The notes: generated by a model from the sequence alone, not told the origin. Counted from the stretch's first letter, positions 35,623 through 49,355 are shown. The stretch is 64,000 nucleotides of DNA from Pseudomonas sihuiensis (GCF_900106015.1 NZ_LT629797.1:3844001-3908000); one strand, 5' to 3'. Translations and numbers: made by a program.

Positions 35623-35653
35623 AAACCCCAGACCGCTAAGCGATCTGGGGTTT
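35623..35653 (-). terminator. rRNA operon terminator
   Basis: A 10-bp perfect stem (AAACCCCAGA 35623-35632 / TCTGGGGTTT 35644-35653) lies just after the 5S gene and, on the minus strand, is followed by the T-rich TTTCTTCTTTG. It is the intrinsic terminator of the rrn operon. Confidence 0.85.
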
Positions 35654-35660
35654 CGTATAG

Positions 35661-35779
35661 GAGCTTGACGATGACCTACTCTCACATGGTGAAGCACCAC
35701 ACTACCATCGGCGATGCGTCGTTTCACTTCTGAGTTCGGGATGGGATCAGGTGGTTCCAACGCTCTATGGTCGTCAAGC
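35661..35779 (-). rRNA. rrf: 5S ribosomal RNA
   Basis: About 119-120 nt. On the minus strand it starts TGCTTGACGACCATAGAGCG and ends near GGTCATCGTCAAGC; the 5' and 3' ends pair. Internal segments (CATCCCGAACTCAGAAG) are universal 5S. Ends are approximate to within 1-2 nt. Confidence 0.95.
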
Positions 35780-35918
35780 AATTCGGTTGGGATCTCGCGG
35801 TGAGGCGCTATCCCTTGGATACGTGATAGAGGCTTGTAGCTCTCGCAAATTTTCGGCTTTCTGTCGACTTCACCATCGACACCTTCTGCGTTGAGGGCAG
35901 ATTGTTTGGGTGTTATAT

Positions 35919-38809
<2,891 letters not shown>

Positions 38810-39063
38810 ATATAACCCCAAGCAATCTGGTTACTGTCTCAATCGTGAAGACGACATTCGCCGAAAATTTGCGTCTTGAGAACTACAAATTTTGCCTTGA
38901 TTAACAACGTGCAGTGAAACACGCTGTTAGTCACTTCTATCACATATCCAAATTTTTAAAGAACGATTTTCTTACCGGTCAAAAGACCAGAAATCAGCAC
39001 TCACCAGGTCTACCCTGAAGCGCTCATTTCTGAACTCTTTCCTTCACCGCAACGCGTAGAGAG
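38810..39063 (-). other. Internal transcribed spacer with boxA
   Basis: Spacer between tRNA-Ala and 23S. Read on the minus strand it has a boxA-like CGTTCTTTAAAAA (plus-strand 38953-38965), which loads antitermination factors before 23S, and AT-rich processing-stem sequence next to 23S. No gene. Confidence 0.75.
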
Positions 39064-39139
39064 TGGTGGAGCCAAGCGGGATCGAACCGCTGACCTCCTG
39101 CGTGCAAAGCAGGCGCTCTCCCAGCTGAGCTATGGCCCC
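39064..39139 (-). tRNA. tRNA-Ala (TGC)
   Basis: 76 nt on the minus strand, starting GGGGCCATAGCTCAGCTGGG and ending with encoded CCA (GGCTCCACCA). The anticodon loop CTTTGCACG gives anticodon TGC. It lies in the 16S-23S spacer. Confidence 0.97.
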
Positions 39140-39161
39140 GTAATCTTCTGCACCAAGCAAT

Positions 39162-39238
<77 letters not shown>

Positions 39239-39323
39239 ATAACAGGGTCGCGTTACAGCATCGTCTTCGACTATGAATCAAGCAATTCGTGTGGGAACTT
39301 ATGAAGAAGCTGATGTCTTCGAT

Positions 39324-40860
<1,537 letters not shown>

Positions 40861-41005
40861 ATACTGCTTGGGTTTTGAGAAAACCCTAAACTTGGCTCAG
40901 CAATCGCAAATAAACTCTCGAATTCACGAGTGTTACTTGTGATGCTGATAATCAGTCGACTATCAGTCTTACCTCACAAGCACCCACACGAATTGCTTGA
41001 TTCAG

Positions 41006-41018
41006 TTGTTAAAGAACA
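41006..41018 (-). promoter_or_regulatory. Leader boxA antitermination site
   Basis: Minus-strand TGTTCTTTAACAA, the canonical rRNA boxA that recruits NusB-NusE for transcription antitermination. Confidence 0.8.
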
Positions 41019-41053
41019 GTTGGTTAAGCTTTTCGTCTCAACCGAGGCCGCGC

Positions 41054-41081
41054 ATTCTACAGCAGCCCTTGTATCTGTCAA
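41054..41081 (-). promoter_or_regulatory. rRNA promoter, 16S-proximal copy
   Basis: On the minus strand TTGACA-16 bp-TAGAAT, followed by GCGCGGCCTC, a GC-rich discriminator typical of stringently controlled rRNA promoters. Confidence 0.8.
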
Positions 41082-41174
41082 GCTGTTTTTCGAATTTATT
41101 TCCGGAGAAACTCTTTTCTACTCAACCACTTAGAGCAACCTCAGCTTCATCTCTTCCGCTTCGGTGAGGCGCGC

Positions 41175-41202
41175 ATTCTACAGCACCTCTTTACTCCGTC
41201 AA
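41175..41202 (-). promoter_or_regulatory. rRNA promoter, middle copy
   Basis: On the minus strand TTGACG-16 bp-TAGAAT with discriminator GCGCGCCTC. An A-rich stretch upstream (TTTCTTCAAAAACAA) may act as UP element. Confidence 0.8.
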
Positions 41203-41280
41203 GTTGTTTTTGAAGAAATTTTCTTTCTATCTCAACAACTTAGCGCTTCGTCGAACCTGGTTCGTCTCAGCGAGGCGCGC

Positions 41281-41308
41281 ATTCTACATGAGCACAGCGA
41301 GCTGTAAA
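41281..41308 (-). promoter_or_regulatory. rRNA promoter, distal copy
   Basis: On the minus strand TTTACA-16 bp-TAGAAT with discriminator GCGCGCCTCGC. It is the farthest upstream of the three units. Confidence 0.75.
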
Positions 41309-41383
41309 CCCCTGACACGGAAATAATTGCAGAAAAAGGATCGAAGACTTTCGCCCTCTATTATAGAGAGCAAACCGAAAGGC

Positions 41384-42607
41384 TCAGATCACGCCCGTCT
41401 CACGCAATTGGGCTACTTGCGCTTCGCTCATACCCAGCAAGTTATGCAGCAAGGCATCAGTATGCTGCCCAAGCAACGGCGGCGCAGAACGATAAGCCAC
41501 CGGCGTTTCAGATAGCCGCAGCGGACTGGCAACCTGCGGAGTACTGCCACCCAGTGCATTGGGCAGGTCGAAACGCAGACCACGCGCCTGCACCTGCGGA
41601 TCGGCGAACACCTGCTGCAGGTCATTGATCGGCCCACATGGCACACCAGCCTTTTCCAGCGACTCGATCCATTGCGCCGTAGTCTTGAAGACAGTGGCCT
41701 GGCGCAGCAGTGGAATCAGCTCGGCACGATGCGCCACCCGCGCCTTGTTGCTGGCGAAGCGGGGATCGTCGGCAAGCTGCGCGATGCCCGCGACCTCACA
41801 GAATTTGCGGAACTGCCCGTCGTTACCCACAGCCAGGATGAAGTTGCCATCGGCACTGGGGAAGTCCTGATAAGGAACGATGTTGGGATGAGCGTTACCC
41901 AGACGCCGGGGCGATACACCCGTTGCCAGGTAGTTCATGGCCTGATTGGCCAGGCAGGCCACCTGTACGTCGAGCAATGCCACATCTATATGCTGACCGA
42001 TACCGGACTGCTCACGCTGATTCAGCGCGGCCAGCACCCCCACGGTGGCATAGAGCCCGGTAAGGATATCGGTCAGCGCCACGCCGACCTTCATCGGCCC
42101 CGCCCCTTCTTCACCTTCGGGACGCCCAGTCAGACTCATCAGACCGCCGAGCCCCTGGATCATGAAATCGTAACCGGCACGCTTGGCATAAGGACCGGTT
42201 TGGCCGAAGCCGGTGATGGAGCAATAGATCAGACGCGGATTGATCGCCTTCAGCGATTCATAATCCAGGCCATAGGCCGCCAGGCCGCCGACCTTGAAGT
42301 TCTCCAGCAGTACATCGCACTGCGCGACCAGCTCACGAACCAGTCGCTGCCCTTCAGGCTGGGTGAAGTCCAGGGTCAGGGATTGCTTGTTGCGATTGGC
42401 ACTCTGGAAGTAAGCCGCCTCACGCGAATCATTGCCTTCGGCGTCCTTTATATAAGGAGGCCCCCAATGCCGAGTGTCGTCCCCGCTTCCCGGTCGCTCG
42501 ACCTTGATCACCTCGGCGCCCAGATCACCCAGGATCTGCCCGCACCAGGGACCGGCGAGCACACGAGACAGGTCGAGCACACGGATATGGGACAGAGCAC
42601 CAGGCAT
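41384..42607 (-). CDS. CaiB/BaiF-type CoA-transferase, probably succinyl-CoA:glutarate
   Basis: A 407-residue family III CoA-transferase. It opens with LSHIRVLDLSRVLAGPWCGQ and shows ENFKVGGLAAYGLDYESLK and GYDFMIQGLGGLM, where the conserved catalytic Asp lies (about residue 168). It probably moves CoA from succinyl-CoA to glutarate, to supply the glutaryl-CoA dehydrogenase encoded 56 bp upstream; the pair also occurs next to gcdR in P. aeruginosa. The substrate is inferred from context. Cytosolic, lysine/glutarate catabolism. Confidence 0.85.
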   Translation of the reverse strand: MPGALSHIRVLDLSRVLAGPWCGQILGDLGAEVIKVERPGSGDDTRHWGPPYIKDAEGNDSREAAYFQSANRNKQSLTLDFTQPEGQRLVRELVAQCDVLLENFKVGGLAAYGLDYESLKAINPRLIYCSITGFGQTGPYAKRAGYDFMIQGLGGLMSLTGRPEGEEGAGPMKVGVALTDILTGLYATVGVLAALNQREQSGIGQHIDVALLDVQVACLANQAMNYLATGVSPRRLGNAHPNIVPYQDFPSADGNFILAVGNDGQFRKFCEVAGIAQLADDPRFASNKARVAHRAELIPLLRQATVFKTTAQWIESLEKAGVPCGPINDLQQVFADPQVQARGLRFDLPNALGGSTPQVASPLRLSETPVAYRSAPPLLGQHTDALLHNLLGMSEAQVAQLRETGVI

Positions 42608-42663
42608 GGAACTTCTCCGTAGGGTGCGCCGCGCGCACCGGGGATCGTTGTGGGGACGAAAGG

Positions 42664-43842
42664 TTAGAAAAATGCCTGGATACCGGTCTGCGCACGACCG
42701 AGGATCAGCGCATGCACGTCATGAGTACCTTCGTAGGTGTTGACCACCTCGAGGTTGACCAAGTGGCGGGCGATGCCGAACTCGTCGCTGATGCCGTTGC
42801 CGCCCAGCATGTCGCGCGCCATGCGAGCGATATCCAGGGCCTTGCCACAGCTGTTGCGCTTCATGATCGAGGTGATTTCCACCGCGGCGGTGCCTTCGTC
42901 CTTCATCCGCCCGAGGCGCAGGCAGCCCTGCAGGGCCAAGGTGATTTCGGTCTGCATGTCCGCCAGCTTCTTCTGAATCAGCTGATTGGCCGCCAGCGGC
43001 CGGCCGAACTGGTGGCGATCCAGCACATACTGGCGCGCGGTGTGCCAGCAGAACTCGGCGGCGCCCAGCGCGCCCCAGCTGATGCCGTAACGGGCCGAAT
43101 TCAGACAGGTGAACGGGCCGCGCAGGCCTCGTACGTCCGGGAATGCGTTCTCTTCGGGACAGAACACGTTGTCCATGACGATCTCGCCGGTGATCGAGGC
43201 GCGCAGCCCGACCTTGCCGTGAATCGCCGGCGCGGACAGACCTTGCCAACCCTTCTCCAGCACGAAGCCGCGAATCTCGCCGGCATCGTCCTTGGCCCAG
43301 ACCACGAAGACATCGGCGATCGGGCTATTGGTGATCCACATCTTGCTGCCGGTCAGGCGGTAGCCGCCGTCGACCTTCTTGGCGCGGGTGACCATGGAAC
43401 CCGGATCGGAACCATGATTCGGCTCGGTGAGGCCGAAGCAGCCGATAAATTCGCCGCTGGCCAGCTTGGGCAGATACTTCTGCTTGGTCGCTTCATTGCC
43501 GAACTCGTTGATCGGCACCATCACCAACGAAGACTGCACGCTCATCATCGAGCGATAGCCGGAGTCGATACGCTCCACTTCACGCGCGATCAGGCCGTAG
43601 CACACATAGTTGAGACCACTACCACCGTAGGCCTCGGGAATGGTTGCGCCGAGCAGACCGGTTTCGCCCATCTCGCGGAAGATTTTCGGGTCGGTCTGCT
43701 CATGACGGAAAGCTTCCAGCACGCGCGGCGCCAGCTTGTCATCGGCAAACTGCTGGGCGCTGTCGCGCACCATGCGCTCTTCTTCAGTCAGTTGCTGATC
43801 CAGCAGCAGCGGGTCGATCCAGTTGAAGCTTGCCTTGGCCAT
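42664..43842 (-). CDS. gcdH: Glutaryl-CoA dehydrogenase
   Basis: A 392-residue acyl-CoA dehydrogenase that oxidises and decarboxylates glutaryl-CoA to crotonyl-CoA in lysine and tryptophan catabolism. It has the FAD region [15 protein letters not shown] and the catalytic Glu in [27 protein letters not shown] is typical of GcdH. The start [12 protein letters not shown] at 43842 is preferred over a longer frame reaching 43881, based on homologue beginnings. It is divergent from gcdR and ahead of the CoA-transferase gene. Confidence 0.94.
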   Translation of the reverse strand: MAKASFNWIDPLLLDQQLTEEERMVRDSAQQFADDKLAPRVLEAFRHEQTDPKIFREMGETGLLGATIPEAYGGSGLNYVCYGLIAREVERIDSGYRSMMSVQSSLVMVPINEFGNEATKQKYLPKLASGEFIGCFGLTEPNHGSDPGSMVTRAKKVDGGYRLTGSKMWITNSPIADVFVVWAKDDAGEIRGFVLEKGWQGLSAPAIHGKVGLRASITGEIVMDNVFCPEENAFPDVRGLRGPFTCLNSARYGISWGALGAAEFCWHTARQYVLDRHQFGRPLAANQLIQKKLADMQTEITLALQGCLRLGRMKDEGTAAVEITSIMKRNSCGKALDIARMARDMLGGNGISDEFGIARHLVNLEVVNTYEGTHDVHALILGRAQTGIQAFF

Positions 43843-44022
43843 CACGAGAAACCTCGAAGCGGGGAAGTGAACGGTCGACACTGTCGACCTCGGATGACAC
43901 AGATCCTAGGCCGGCTTTGCACACAGAACAAACGCAGAATTCGCACATACCTGTGCTTTTCCCTCACTTCGAGATAGCTTAAATGGGTTGTTCCATCGCA
44001 CATAAGTGAGGCTTACGCATAA
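43843..44022. promoter_or_regulatory. Divergent gcdH-gcdR control region
   Basis: The 180-bp gap holds the promoters of both genes. Visible dyads are GCACA-TACC-TGTGC (43943-43956) and ATGG-GTTGTT-CCAT near 43983, plus CCTCACTT / AAGTGAGG as distant inverted arms. A LysR protein such as GcdR would bind here. Which dyad is the operator is not known. Confidence 0.5.
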
Positions 44023-44919
44023 ATGCGCCGCAAGATCCCCAGCACAGCCGCCCTGGTCGCCTTCGAGTCAGCGGCTCGCCACCAGAGCTTCACCAAGGCT
44101 GCCGACGAGCTAAACCTGACGCAGAGCGCGGTCTGCAGGCAGATCGGCGGCCTGGAAAGTTTTCTCAATGTCGAGCTGTTCCGCCGCTCACGGCGCGGGG
44201 TGGTGCTAACCGAGGCCGGCGTTGCCTATAGCCGCAAGGTAGCGGCGCAGCTCGACGCAGTGGAGCGTGACACCCTGGCATTGATGGGCAACCAGGGCAC
44301 CGCCAGCATCGAGCTGGCGGTGGTCCCTACCTTCGGCACGCAGTGGCTGCTGCCACGCCTGCGCGCCTTTCAGCAACTGCATCCGGAAGTGACGGTGCAC
44401 CTGACCAATCGCACACGCCCCTTCCTGTTCGCCGACACCCATTTCGATGCCGCCATCTACTATGGAGATGCCGAATGGTCAGGCACGCAGGCTCATTTCC
44501 TGATGCACGAGCATCTGCTGCCGGTCTGCAGCCCGGCGCTGCTGGGCGATGAGCCCGCCACGACCGAACGTATCGCGGCGCTGCCACTGCTGCAGCAGAC
44601 CACTCGCCCCTATGCCTGGCGCCAGTGGTTCGCCGCTCAGGGCATGAGCGTTCCTCGCGACATGACCGGCCCACGCCTGGAGCTGTTTTCCATGTTGGCC
44701 CAGGCAGCACGGCATGAGATGGGCATTGCACTGATCCCACCGTTCCTGATTCAGCGCGAGCTGGAAGAAGGAAGCCTGGTCATCGCCCTCGACCGTGCCG
44801 TTCCCAACAACGACCGCGCCTATTACCTGATGGTGCCGGAGCGCAAGGCCGAGTCCTCGGCGCTCAAAGCCTTCCGTGACTGGCTGCTCGCGCAGGCCGC
44901 CACCTATCGTCAAGCATGA
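44023..44919 (+). CDS. gcdR: LysR-type regulator, probably GcdR
   Basis: A 298-residue LysR regulator. The HTH is in residues 10-60 (STAALVAFESAARHQSFTKA, LTQSAVCRQIGGLE), followed by a substrate-binding effector domain (ELAVVPTFGTQWLLPRLRAF). Its divergent place beside gcdH fits GcdR, the glutarate-responsive activator of glutaryl-CoA catabolism. The call rests on synteny and on the lack of another target close by. Confidence 0.85.
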   Translation: MRRKIPSTAALVAFESAARHQSFTKAADELNLTQSAVCRQIGGLESFLNVELFRRSRRGVVLTEAGVAYSRKVAAQLDAVERDTLALMGNQGTASIELAVVPTFGTQWLLPRLRAFQQLHPEVTVHLTNRTRPFLFADTHFDAAIYYGDAEWSGTQAHFLMHEHLLPVCSPALLGDEPATTERIAALPLLQQTTRPYAWRQWFAAQGMSVPRDMTGPRLELFSMLAQAARHEMGIALIPPFLIQRELEEGSLVIALDRAVPNNDRAYYLMVPERKAESSALKAFRDWLLAQAATYRQA

Positions 44920-45391
44920 AAACCTCCGAGCCCATGACGCCAAACCAGCACCCGAGCACCATAGAAATCCAATAAAAGCACTGGTAGCGCGATATCGGTC
45001 ACACTACAACGCCACTCTCGCATCTATCCGCGCCACACCAGTACTTTCGGGCTATTCAACTATTTCGAACGGTGGCGTTCGCCACTTTTCACACGACAGT
45101 CAAAGCGACCAACGGTCATTCGACTGGTGAATGGCGAAAGTCCCCTGAAAGCCTCTTGAGACCTACCTTCGCTTAGAGATGACGCGGCCTGCACGCAGTA
45201 TAAAAATCCCTCATAGACCTATTACTTGTAGTAATCCATTTTTTTTACTCCATAACTTCTTGTAAGGGTCAGCGTTCGATTGCACAATCGCGGCGCCCAC
45301 CACGTTCGGGCAGGTTTTGTGCTGATCCCCAATCGCCGGCGCGCCAGCGCAGTGCACCGGTTCACAAAAAAGATCACGCAGGAGATTAGAA
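44920..45391. other. Intergenic region upstream of the pnt operon
   Basis: 472 bp without a supported gene, AT-rich from 44950 to 45270. It must contain the pntAA promoter. A small dyad CGATTG-CA-CAATCG lies at 45277-45290, about 100 bp upstream of the start. A T-run (TTTTTTTT) is at 45239-45246. Nothing else recognised. Confidence 0.5.
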
Positions 45392-46513
45392 GTGCACATC
45401 GGTGTTCCTCTCGAAACCCATGCCGGGGAGACGCGGGTTGCCGCGACCCCAGAGACCATCAAGAAGCTGGTCGGCCAAGGTCATCAGGTGACCGTGCAGG
45501 CCGGTGCCGGCGTCAGCGCCAGCATTCCGGACAGCGCTTACGAGGCTGCTGGCGCAAGCATTGGCAATGATGCAGCCGCTTTGGGCGCCGACCTGGTGCT
45601 GAAGGTGGTCGCGCCGACCGATGCCGAACTGGCTCATATGAGGGGCGGCGCCGTACTGGTCGGCATGCTGAATCCGTTCTGCAACGACACCATCGCGCGC
45701 CTCAACGCCCGTGGCATCACCGCCTTCGCTCTGGAGGCCGCGCCGCGCACCTCCCGTGCACAGAGCCTGGACGTGCTGAGTTCGCAGGCCAACATCGCCG
45801 GCTACAAGGCCGTGATGCTCGCCGCCAACCACTACCCACGCTTCATGCCCATGTTGATGACCGCCGCCGGCACCGTTAAGGCCGCCCGCGTGCTGATTCT
45901 CGGCGCCGGTGTTGCCGGCCTGCAGGCCATCGCCACGGCCAAGCGCCTGGGGGCGGTGATCGAGGCCTCCGACGTGCGCCCTGCGGTTAAGGAGCAGATC
46001 GAATCGCTCGGCGCCAAGTTCGTCGACGTACCGTTCGAGACCGATGAAGAGCGCGAGTGCGCTCAGGGCGTGGGCGGTTATGCCCGACCGATGCCGCAGT
46101 CCTGGATGGAGCGCCAAGCCAAGGCCGTGCACGAACGCGCCAAGCAGGCCGACATCGTCATCACCACGGCGCTTATTCCGGGCCGCAAGGCGCCGACGCT
46201 GCTGCACGAAGCCACTGTGCAAGAGATGAAGCCGGGCTCCGTGATCATCGACCTGGCCGCTGCGCAAGGCGGCAACTGCCCGCTGACCGAAGCGGACCAG
46301 GTGGTGGTCAAGCATGGCGTGACCCTCGTCGGCCACACCAACCTGGCGGCCCTGGTGCCGGCGGATGCTTCCGCGCTGTATGCACGCAACCTGCTGGACT
46401 TCCTCAAGCTCGTGATCGACAAGGAAGGCCAGTTCCAGCTCAACCTCGAAGACGACATCGTCGCGGCCTGCCTAATGTGCAATGCCGGCGAAATCGTGCG
46501 CAAGAACGGCTAA
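45392..46513 (+). CDS. pntAA: NAD(P) transhydrogenase alpha subunit, part 1
   Basis: A 373-residue cytosolic domain I. It opens [20 protein letters not shown] and contains the NAD-binding motif [20 protein letters not shown] near residue 170 and [14 protein letters not shown]. The transhydrogenase couples hydride transfer from NADH to NADP with proton influx. The start is GTG at 45392 behind CAGGAG. It is the first of three genes, since the alpha chain is split as in Pseudomonas. Confidence 0.95.
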   Translation: MHIGVPLETHAGETRVAATPETIKKLVGQGHQVTVQAGAGVSASIPDSAYEAAGASIGNDAAALGADLVLKVVAPTDAELAHMRGGAVLVGMLNPFCNDTIARLNARGITAFALEAAPRTSRAQSLDVLSSQANIAGYKAVMLAANHYPRFMPMLMTAAGTVKAARVLILGAGVAGLQAIATAKRLGAVIEASDVRPAVKEQIESLGAKFVDVPFETDEERECAQGVGGYARPMPQSWMERQAKAVHERAKQADIVITTALIPGRKAPTLLHEATVQEMKPGSVIIDLAAAQGGNCPLTEADQVVVKHGVTLVGHTNLAALVPADASALYARNLLDFLKLVIDKEGQFQLNLEDDIVAACLMCNAGEIVRKNG

Positions 46514-46524
46514 GGAGTAGGGAC

Positions 46525-46836
46525 ATGGATCTGATTTCCGACGGCATCTACAACCTGATCATCTTCGTGCTGGCCATCTATGTCGGCTACCACGTGGTGT
46601 GGAACGTCACCCCGGCCCTGCACACCCCGCTGATGGCCGTGACCAACGCCATTTCCGCCATTGTGATCGTCGGCGCCATGCTGGCCGCCGCGCTCACCGT
46701 CACGCCGCTGGGCAAGACCATGGGCACCCTGGCCGTGGCCCTGGCTGCGGTCAACGTGTTCGGCGGCTTCCTGGTAACCCGGCGCATGCTGGAAATGTTC
46801 AAGAAGAAGGCCCCGAAGGCCCAGGTGGAGAAGTAA
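46525..46836 (+). CDS. pntAB: NAD(P) transhydrogenase alpha subunit, part 2
   Basis: A 103-residue membrane segment of domain II with three hydrophobic helices ([52 protein letters not shown]). The start [10 protein letters not shown] lies 11 bp after pntAA with GGAGTAGGG upstream. It is one half of the proton channel. pntB follows after 3 bp. Confidence 0.95.
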   Translation: MDLISDGIYNLIIFVLAIYVGYHVVWNVTPALHTPLMAVTNAISAIVIVGAMLAAALTVTPLGKTMGTLAVALAAVNVFGGFLVTRRMLEMFKKKAPKAQVEK

Positions 46837-46839
46837 TCG

Positions 46840-48276
46840 ATGAGCATGAACCTGATCACTGTTCTCTACCTCGTCGCCTCGGTGTGCTTTATCCAGGCGC
46901 TCAAGGGCCTGTCGCACCCGACCACGTCGCGGCGCGGCAACTTGTTCGGCATGATCGGCATGGCCATCGCCGTACTGACCACCGTCGGCCTGATCTACAA
47001 GCTCGGCAGCGAGCTGGCCGTACAAGGCCTGGGCTTCGTCATCGTCGGCCTGTTGGTCGGCGGCAGCGTCGGCACCCTCATGGCCAAGCGCGTCGAGATG
47101 ACCAAGATGCCGGAGCTGGTCGCCTTCATGCACAGCATGATCGGCCTGGCCGCCGTGTTCATCGCCATTGCCGCCGTGGTCGAGCCGCAGTCGCTGGGCA
47201 TCGTCGCTGCGCTGGGCGACGCCATCCCGGCCGGCAACCGCCTGGAGCTGTTCCTCGGCGCCGCCATTGGTGCCATCACCTTCTCCGGTTCGGTGATCGC
47301 CTTCGGCAAGCTGTCGGGCAAGTACAAGTTCCGCCTGTTCCAAGGCGCGCCCGTGGTGTTCAAGGGTCAGCACCTGGTCAATCTGGTGATCGGCCTGGCG
47401 ATTCTCGGCCTGGGCCTGTACTACACCTTCACCGGCGACATTACCGCCTTCGCCATCCTGGTGGCGCTGGCGTTCGTCATCGGCGTGCTGATCATCATCC
47501 CCATCGGCGGTGCCGACATGCCGGTGGTGGTGTCGATGCTCAACAGCTACTCGGGCTGGGCGGCCGCCGGTATCGGCTTCTCGCTGAACAACTCGATGCT
47601 GATCGTCGCCGGTTCGCTGGTCGGCTCTTCGGGCGCCATCCTCTCGTACATCATGTGCAAGGCGATGAACCGCTCGTTCTTCAACGTCATCCTCGGCGGC
47701 TTCGGCGCCGATGCCGACGCCGGTGCCGCCGCAGGCAGCCAGGAACAGCGCAGCGTGAAGTCGGGATCAAGCGACGACGCCGCCTTCCTGCTGACCAACG
47801 CCGATACCGTGGTCATCGTCCCCGGTTACGGTCTGGCGGTGGCCCGTGCCCAGCATGCATTGATGGAGCTGGCGGAGAAGCTGACCCACCGCGGCGTGAC
47901 CGTGAAGTACGCGATCCACCCGGTTGCCGGGCGCATGCCGGGCCACATGAACGTGCTGCTGGCCGAAGCCGAAGTACCGTACGAACAGGTGTTCGAGATG
48001 GAGGACATCAACTCCGAGTTCGGCCAGACCGACGTGGTGCTGGTGCTCGGCGCCAACGACGTGGTCAACCCGGCCGCGAAGAACGATCCGAAGTCGCCGA
48101 TCGCCGGCATGCCGATCCTCGAGGCTTACAAAGCCAAGACCGTGATCGTCAACAAGCGCTCGATGGCCAGCGGCTACGCCGGCCTGGATAACGAACTGTT
48201 CTACATGGACAAGACCATGATGGTCTTCGGCGATGCCAAGAAGGTCATCGAAGACATGGTCAAGGCCGTCGAATAA
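46840..48276 (+). CDS. pntB: NAD(P) transhydrogenase beta subunit
   Basis: A 478-residue protein: nine or so membrane segments in the first 275 residues, then the NADP-binding domain III (VVIVPGYGLAVARAQHALME; HPVAGRMPGHMNVLLAEA; VLVLGANDVVNPAAKNDP). Together with PntAA and PntAB it forms the proton-pumping transhydrogenase. It is the last gene of the operon and is followed by a terminator. Confidence 0.96.
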   Translation: MSMNLITVLYLVASVCFIQALKGLSHPTTSRRGNLFGMIGMAIAVLTTVGLIYKLGSELAVQGLGFVIVGLLVGGSVGTLMAKRVEMTKMPELVAFMHSMIGLAAVFIAIAAVVEPQSLGIVAALGDAIPAGNRLELFLGAAIGAITFSGSVIAFGKLSGKYKFRLFQGAPVVFKGQHLVNLVIGLAILGLGLYYTFTGDITAFAILVALAFVIGVLIIIPIGGADMPVVVSMLNSYSGWAAAGIGFSLNNSMLIVAGSLVGSSGAILSYIMCKAMNRSFFNVILGGFGADADAGAAAGSQEQRSVKSGSSDDAAFLLTNADTVVIVPGYGLAVARAQHALMELAEKLTHRGVTVKYAIHPVAGRMPGHMNVLLAEAEVPYEQVFEMEDINSEFGQTDVVLVLGANDVVNPAAKNDPKSPIAGMPILEAYKAKTVIVNKRSMASGYAGLDNELFYMDKTMMVFGDAKKVIEDMVKAVE

Positions 48277-48295
48277 GCCCTGACCAGTCAGACAG

Positions 48296-48326
48296 GAAAC
48301 CCGGCCATGTGCCGGGTTTCTCATTT
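48296..48326 (+). terminator. Intrinsic terminator of the pnt operon
   Basis: A perfect 10-bp stem (GAAACCCGGC / GCCGGGTTTC, 48296-48320) with loop CATGT is followed by TCATTT. It lies 20 bp past the pntB stop. Confidence 0.85.
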
Positions 48327-48631
48327 CCGGCGCCAGGAAAAAATTGATATTCAGGTCAACAAGCACAACAGACCAATTGGAAACTGTACTGCTTGAAAGA
48401 CCAGCATTAATGGGTTGCACCCAGTTGAAAATCTCGCAAATCAAGGTTGCACCCAGTCTTTTCACTTATGACCAATACAGTTTCATCGATTCCTGACCGA
48501 ACAGTTACAAAGCAACCTATCTAATAGCACAACAATTTCATCCAGCTGTGACTATTGGGCCCCGACTGCGCTCGGGATAATTTGCCCATCGATAGCACAC
48601 ATACCCCGCCACAAGCGGAAGGATGACCACC
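48327..48631. other. Intergenic segment between pnt operon and DUF1127 gene
   Basis: About 305 bp, AT-richer than its flanks, with no supported gene. It holds two copies of a 13-bp direct repeat and the presumed promoter of the small DUF1127 gene. Confidence 0.5.
48413..48457 (+). repeat. 13-bp direct repeat pair
   Basis: GGTTGCACCCAGT occurs at 48413-48425 and again at 48445-48457, with a 32-bp period (about three helical turns). Paired operator half-sites or a remnant of a mobile end are both possible. Confidence 0.65.
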
Positions 48632-48847
48632 ATGGAACGTACCCTCAGTTCCGCCCAGCTTCAGACTCACAGCGTTGCCAGCGACAAATCGGCCTGGCCG
48701 CTCCGCGTGATCGCCACCCTCAGCCTGTGGCAGCGCCGCATCGTCAGTCGTCGTCAACTGGCTCGACTGGATGCCCGCCTGCTGGCCGACGCCGGTATCA
48801 CCGAGAATCAGCGTTACGTCGAACTGCAGAAGCCGTTCTGGCGCTGA
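48632..48847 (+). CDS. DUF1127 small protein (first copy)
   Basis: A 71-residue Arg-rich protein. The C-terminal half has the DUF1127/YjiS pattern: LWQRRIVSRRQLARLDARLL, ADAGIT, then QKPFWR at the end. The start at 48632 has GGAAGGA eight bases upstream; an ATG at 48623 is too close to it. DUF1127 proteins have been linked to RNA binding and phosphate or polyamine metabolism in other bacteria, but the role here is open. A strong terminator follows. Confidence 0.85.
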   Translation: MERTLSSAQLQTHSVASDKSAWPLRVIATLSLWQRRIVSRRQLARLDARLLADAGITENQRYVELQKPFWR

Positions 48848-48887
48848 CACCCTGCTTTGCTCCATCCCCAAGTTGGGATCTTCTGAG

Positions 48888-48926
48888 AGCTCCACCGTCT
48901 CTGCTGCGGTGGGGCTTTCGTTTTTT
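48888..48926 (+). terminator. Terminator after first DUF1127 gene
   Basis: A 10-bp stem (AGCTCCACCG / CGGTGGGGCT with one G-T pair) is followed by TTCGTTTTTT, a textbook intrinsic terminator 40 bp past the stop. Confidence 0.85.
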
Positions 48927-49070
48927 CTGCAACAGTCATCACCCGTAAGAGCGGTACAGTTGCCATAAGGCCTTCACTGCTCCCGCACAATTACCTTCGT
49001 TTGTATCTGCTCGCCTGAGCACGCGTGCGAGATCATGAGCTGCCCCCTTGTCTCCCGACAGGAGAACGCC

Positions 49071-49274
49071 ATGGATCGCATTCACCGCCCCCTTTCGCAG
49101 CCTGAGCACAGTACCGCCCCGCACTGGCTGAGCCTCTATTCGCGGCTACGTCACTGGCAACGCAACCGACGCACCCGCCAACAGCTCGCCCTGCTCAACG
49201 ATCAGCAATTGGCCGACGCCGGCATCAGCAGCGTTCAGCGCGAAGAAGAACTGGCCAAACCCTTCTGGCGCTGA
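49071..49274 (+). CDS. DUF1127 small protein (second copy)
   Basis: A 67-residue Arg/Gln-rich protein with the same ending as its neighbour: LRHWQRNRRTRQQLALLND, QLADAGIS, ELAKPFWR. The start at 49071 is preceded by AGGAG at 49060-49064. Separated by a terminator from the first copy, so the two have separate promoters. Function unknown. Confidence 0.85.
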   Translation: MDRIHRPLSQPEHSTAPHWLSLYSRLRHWQRNRRTRQQLALLNDQQLADAGISSVQREEELAKPFWR

Positions 49275-49355
49275 GCCAGCAATGGAGCCACAGGGGCCAT
49301 TGGGCTAAGATTTGCGGGTGCGCAGAACAGCGACCCACCTATCGGAGTTATCCCA

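Larger units (their letters stand above)
40861..41383 (-). promoter_or_regulatory. rRNA operon leader and promoter region
   Basis: A 523-bp AT-rich region upstream of 16S. It contains a leader with boxA (41006-41018) and three repeated promoter units. The first 40 bases beyond 41309 separate it from the convergent-side neighbour (CoA-transferase stop at 41384). No gene supported. Confidence 0.85.

Noticed and set aside
48413..48457. Direct repeats considered as CRISPR
   Set aside because: Only two copies of 13 bp with a 19-bp spacer and no cas gene; not a CRISPR array.
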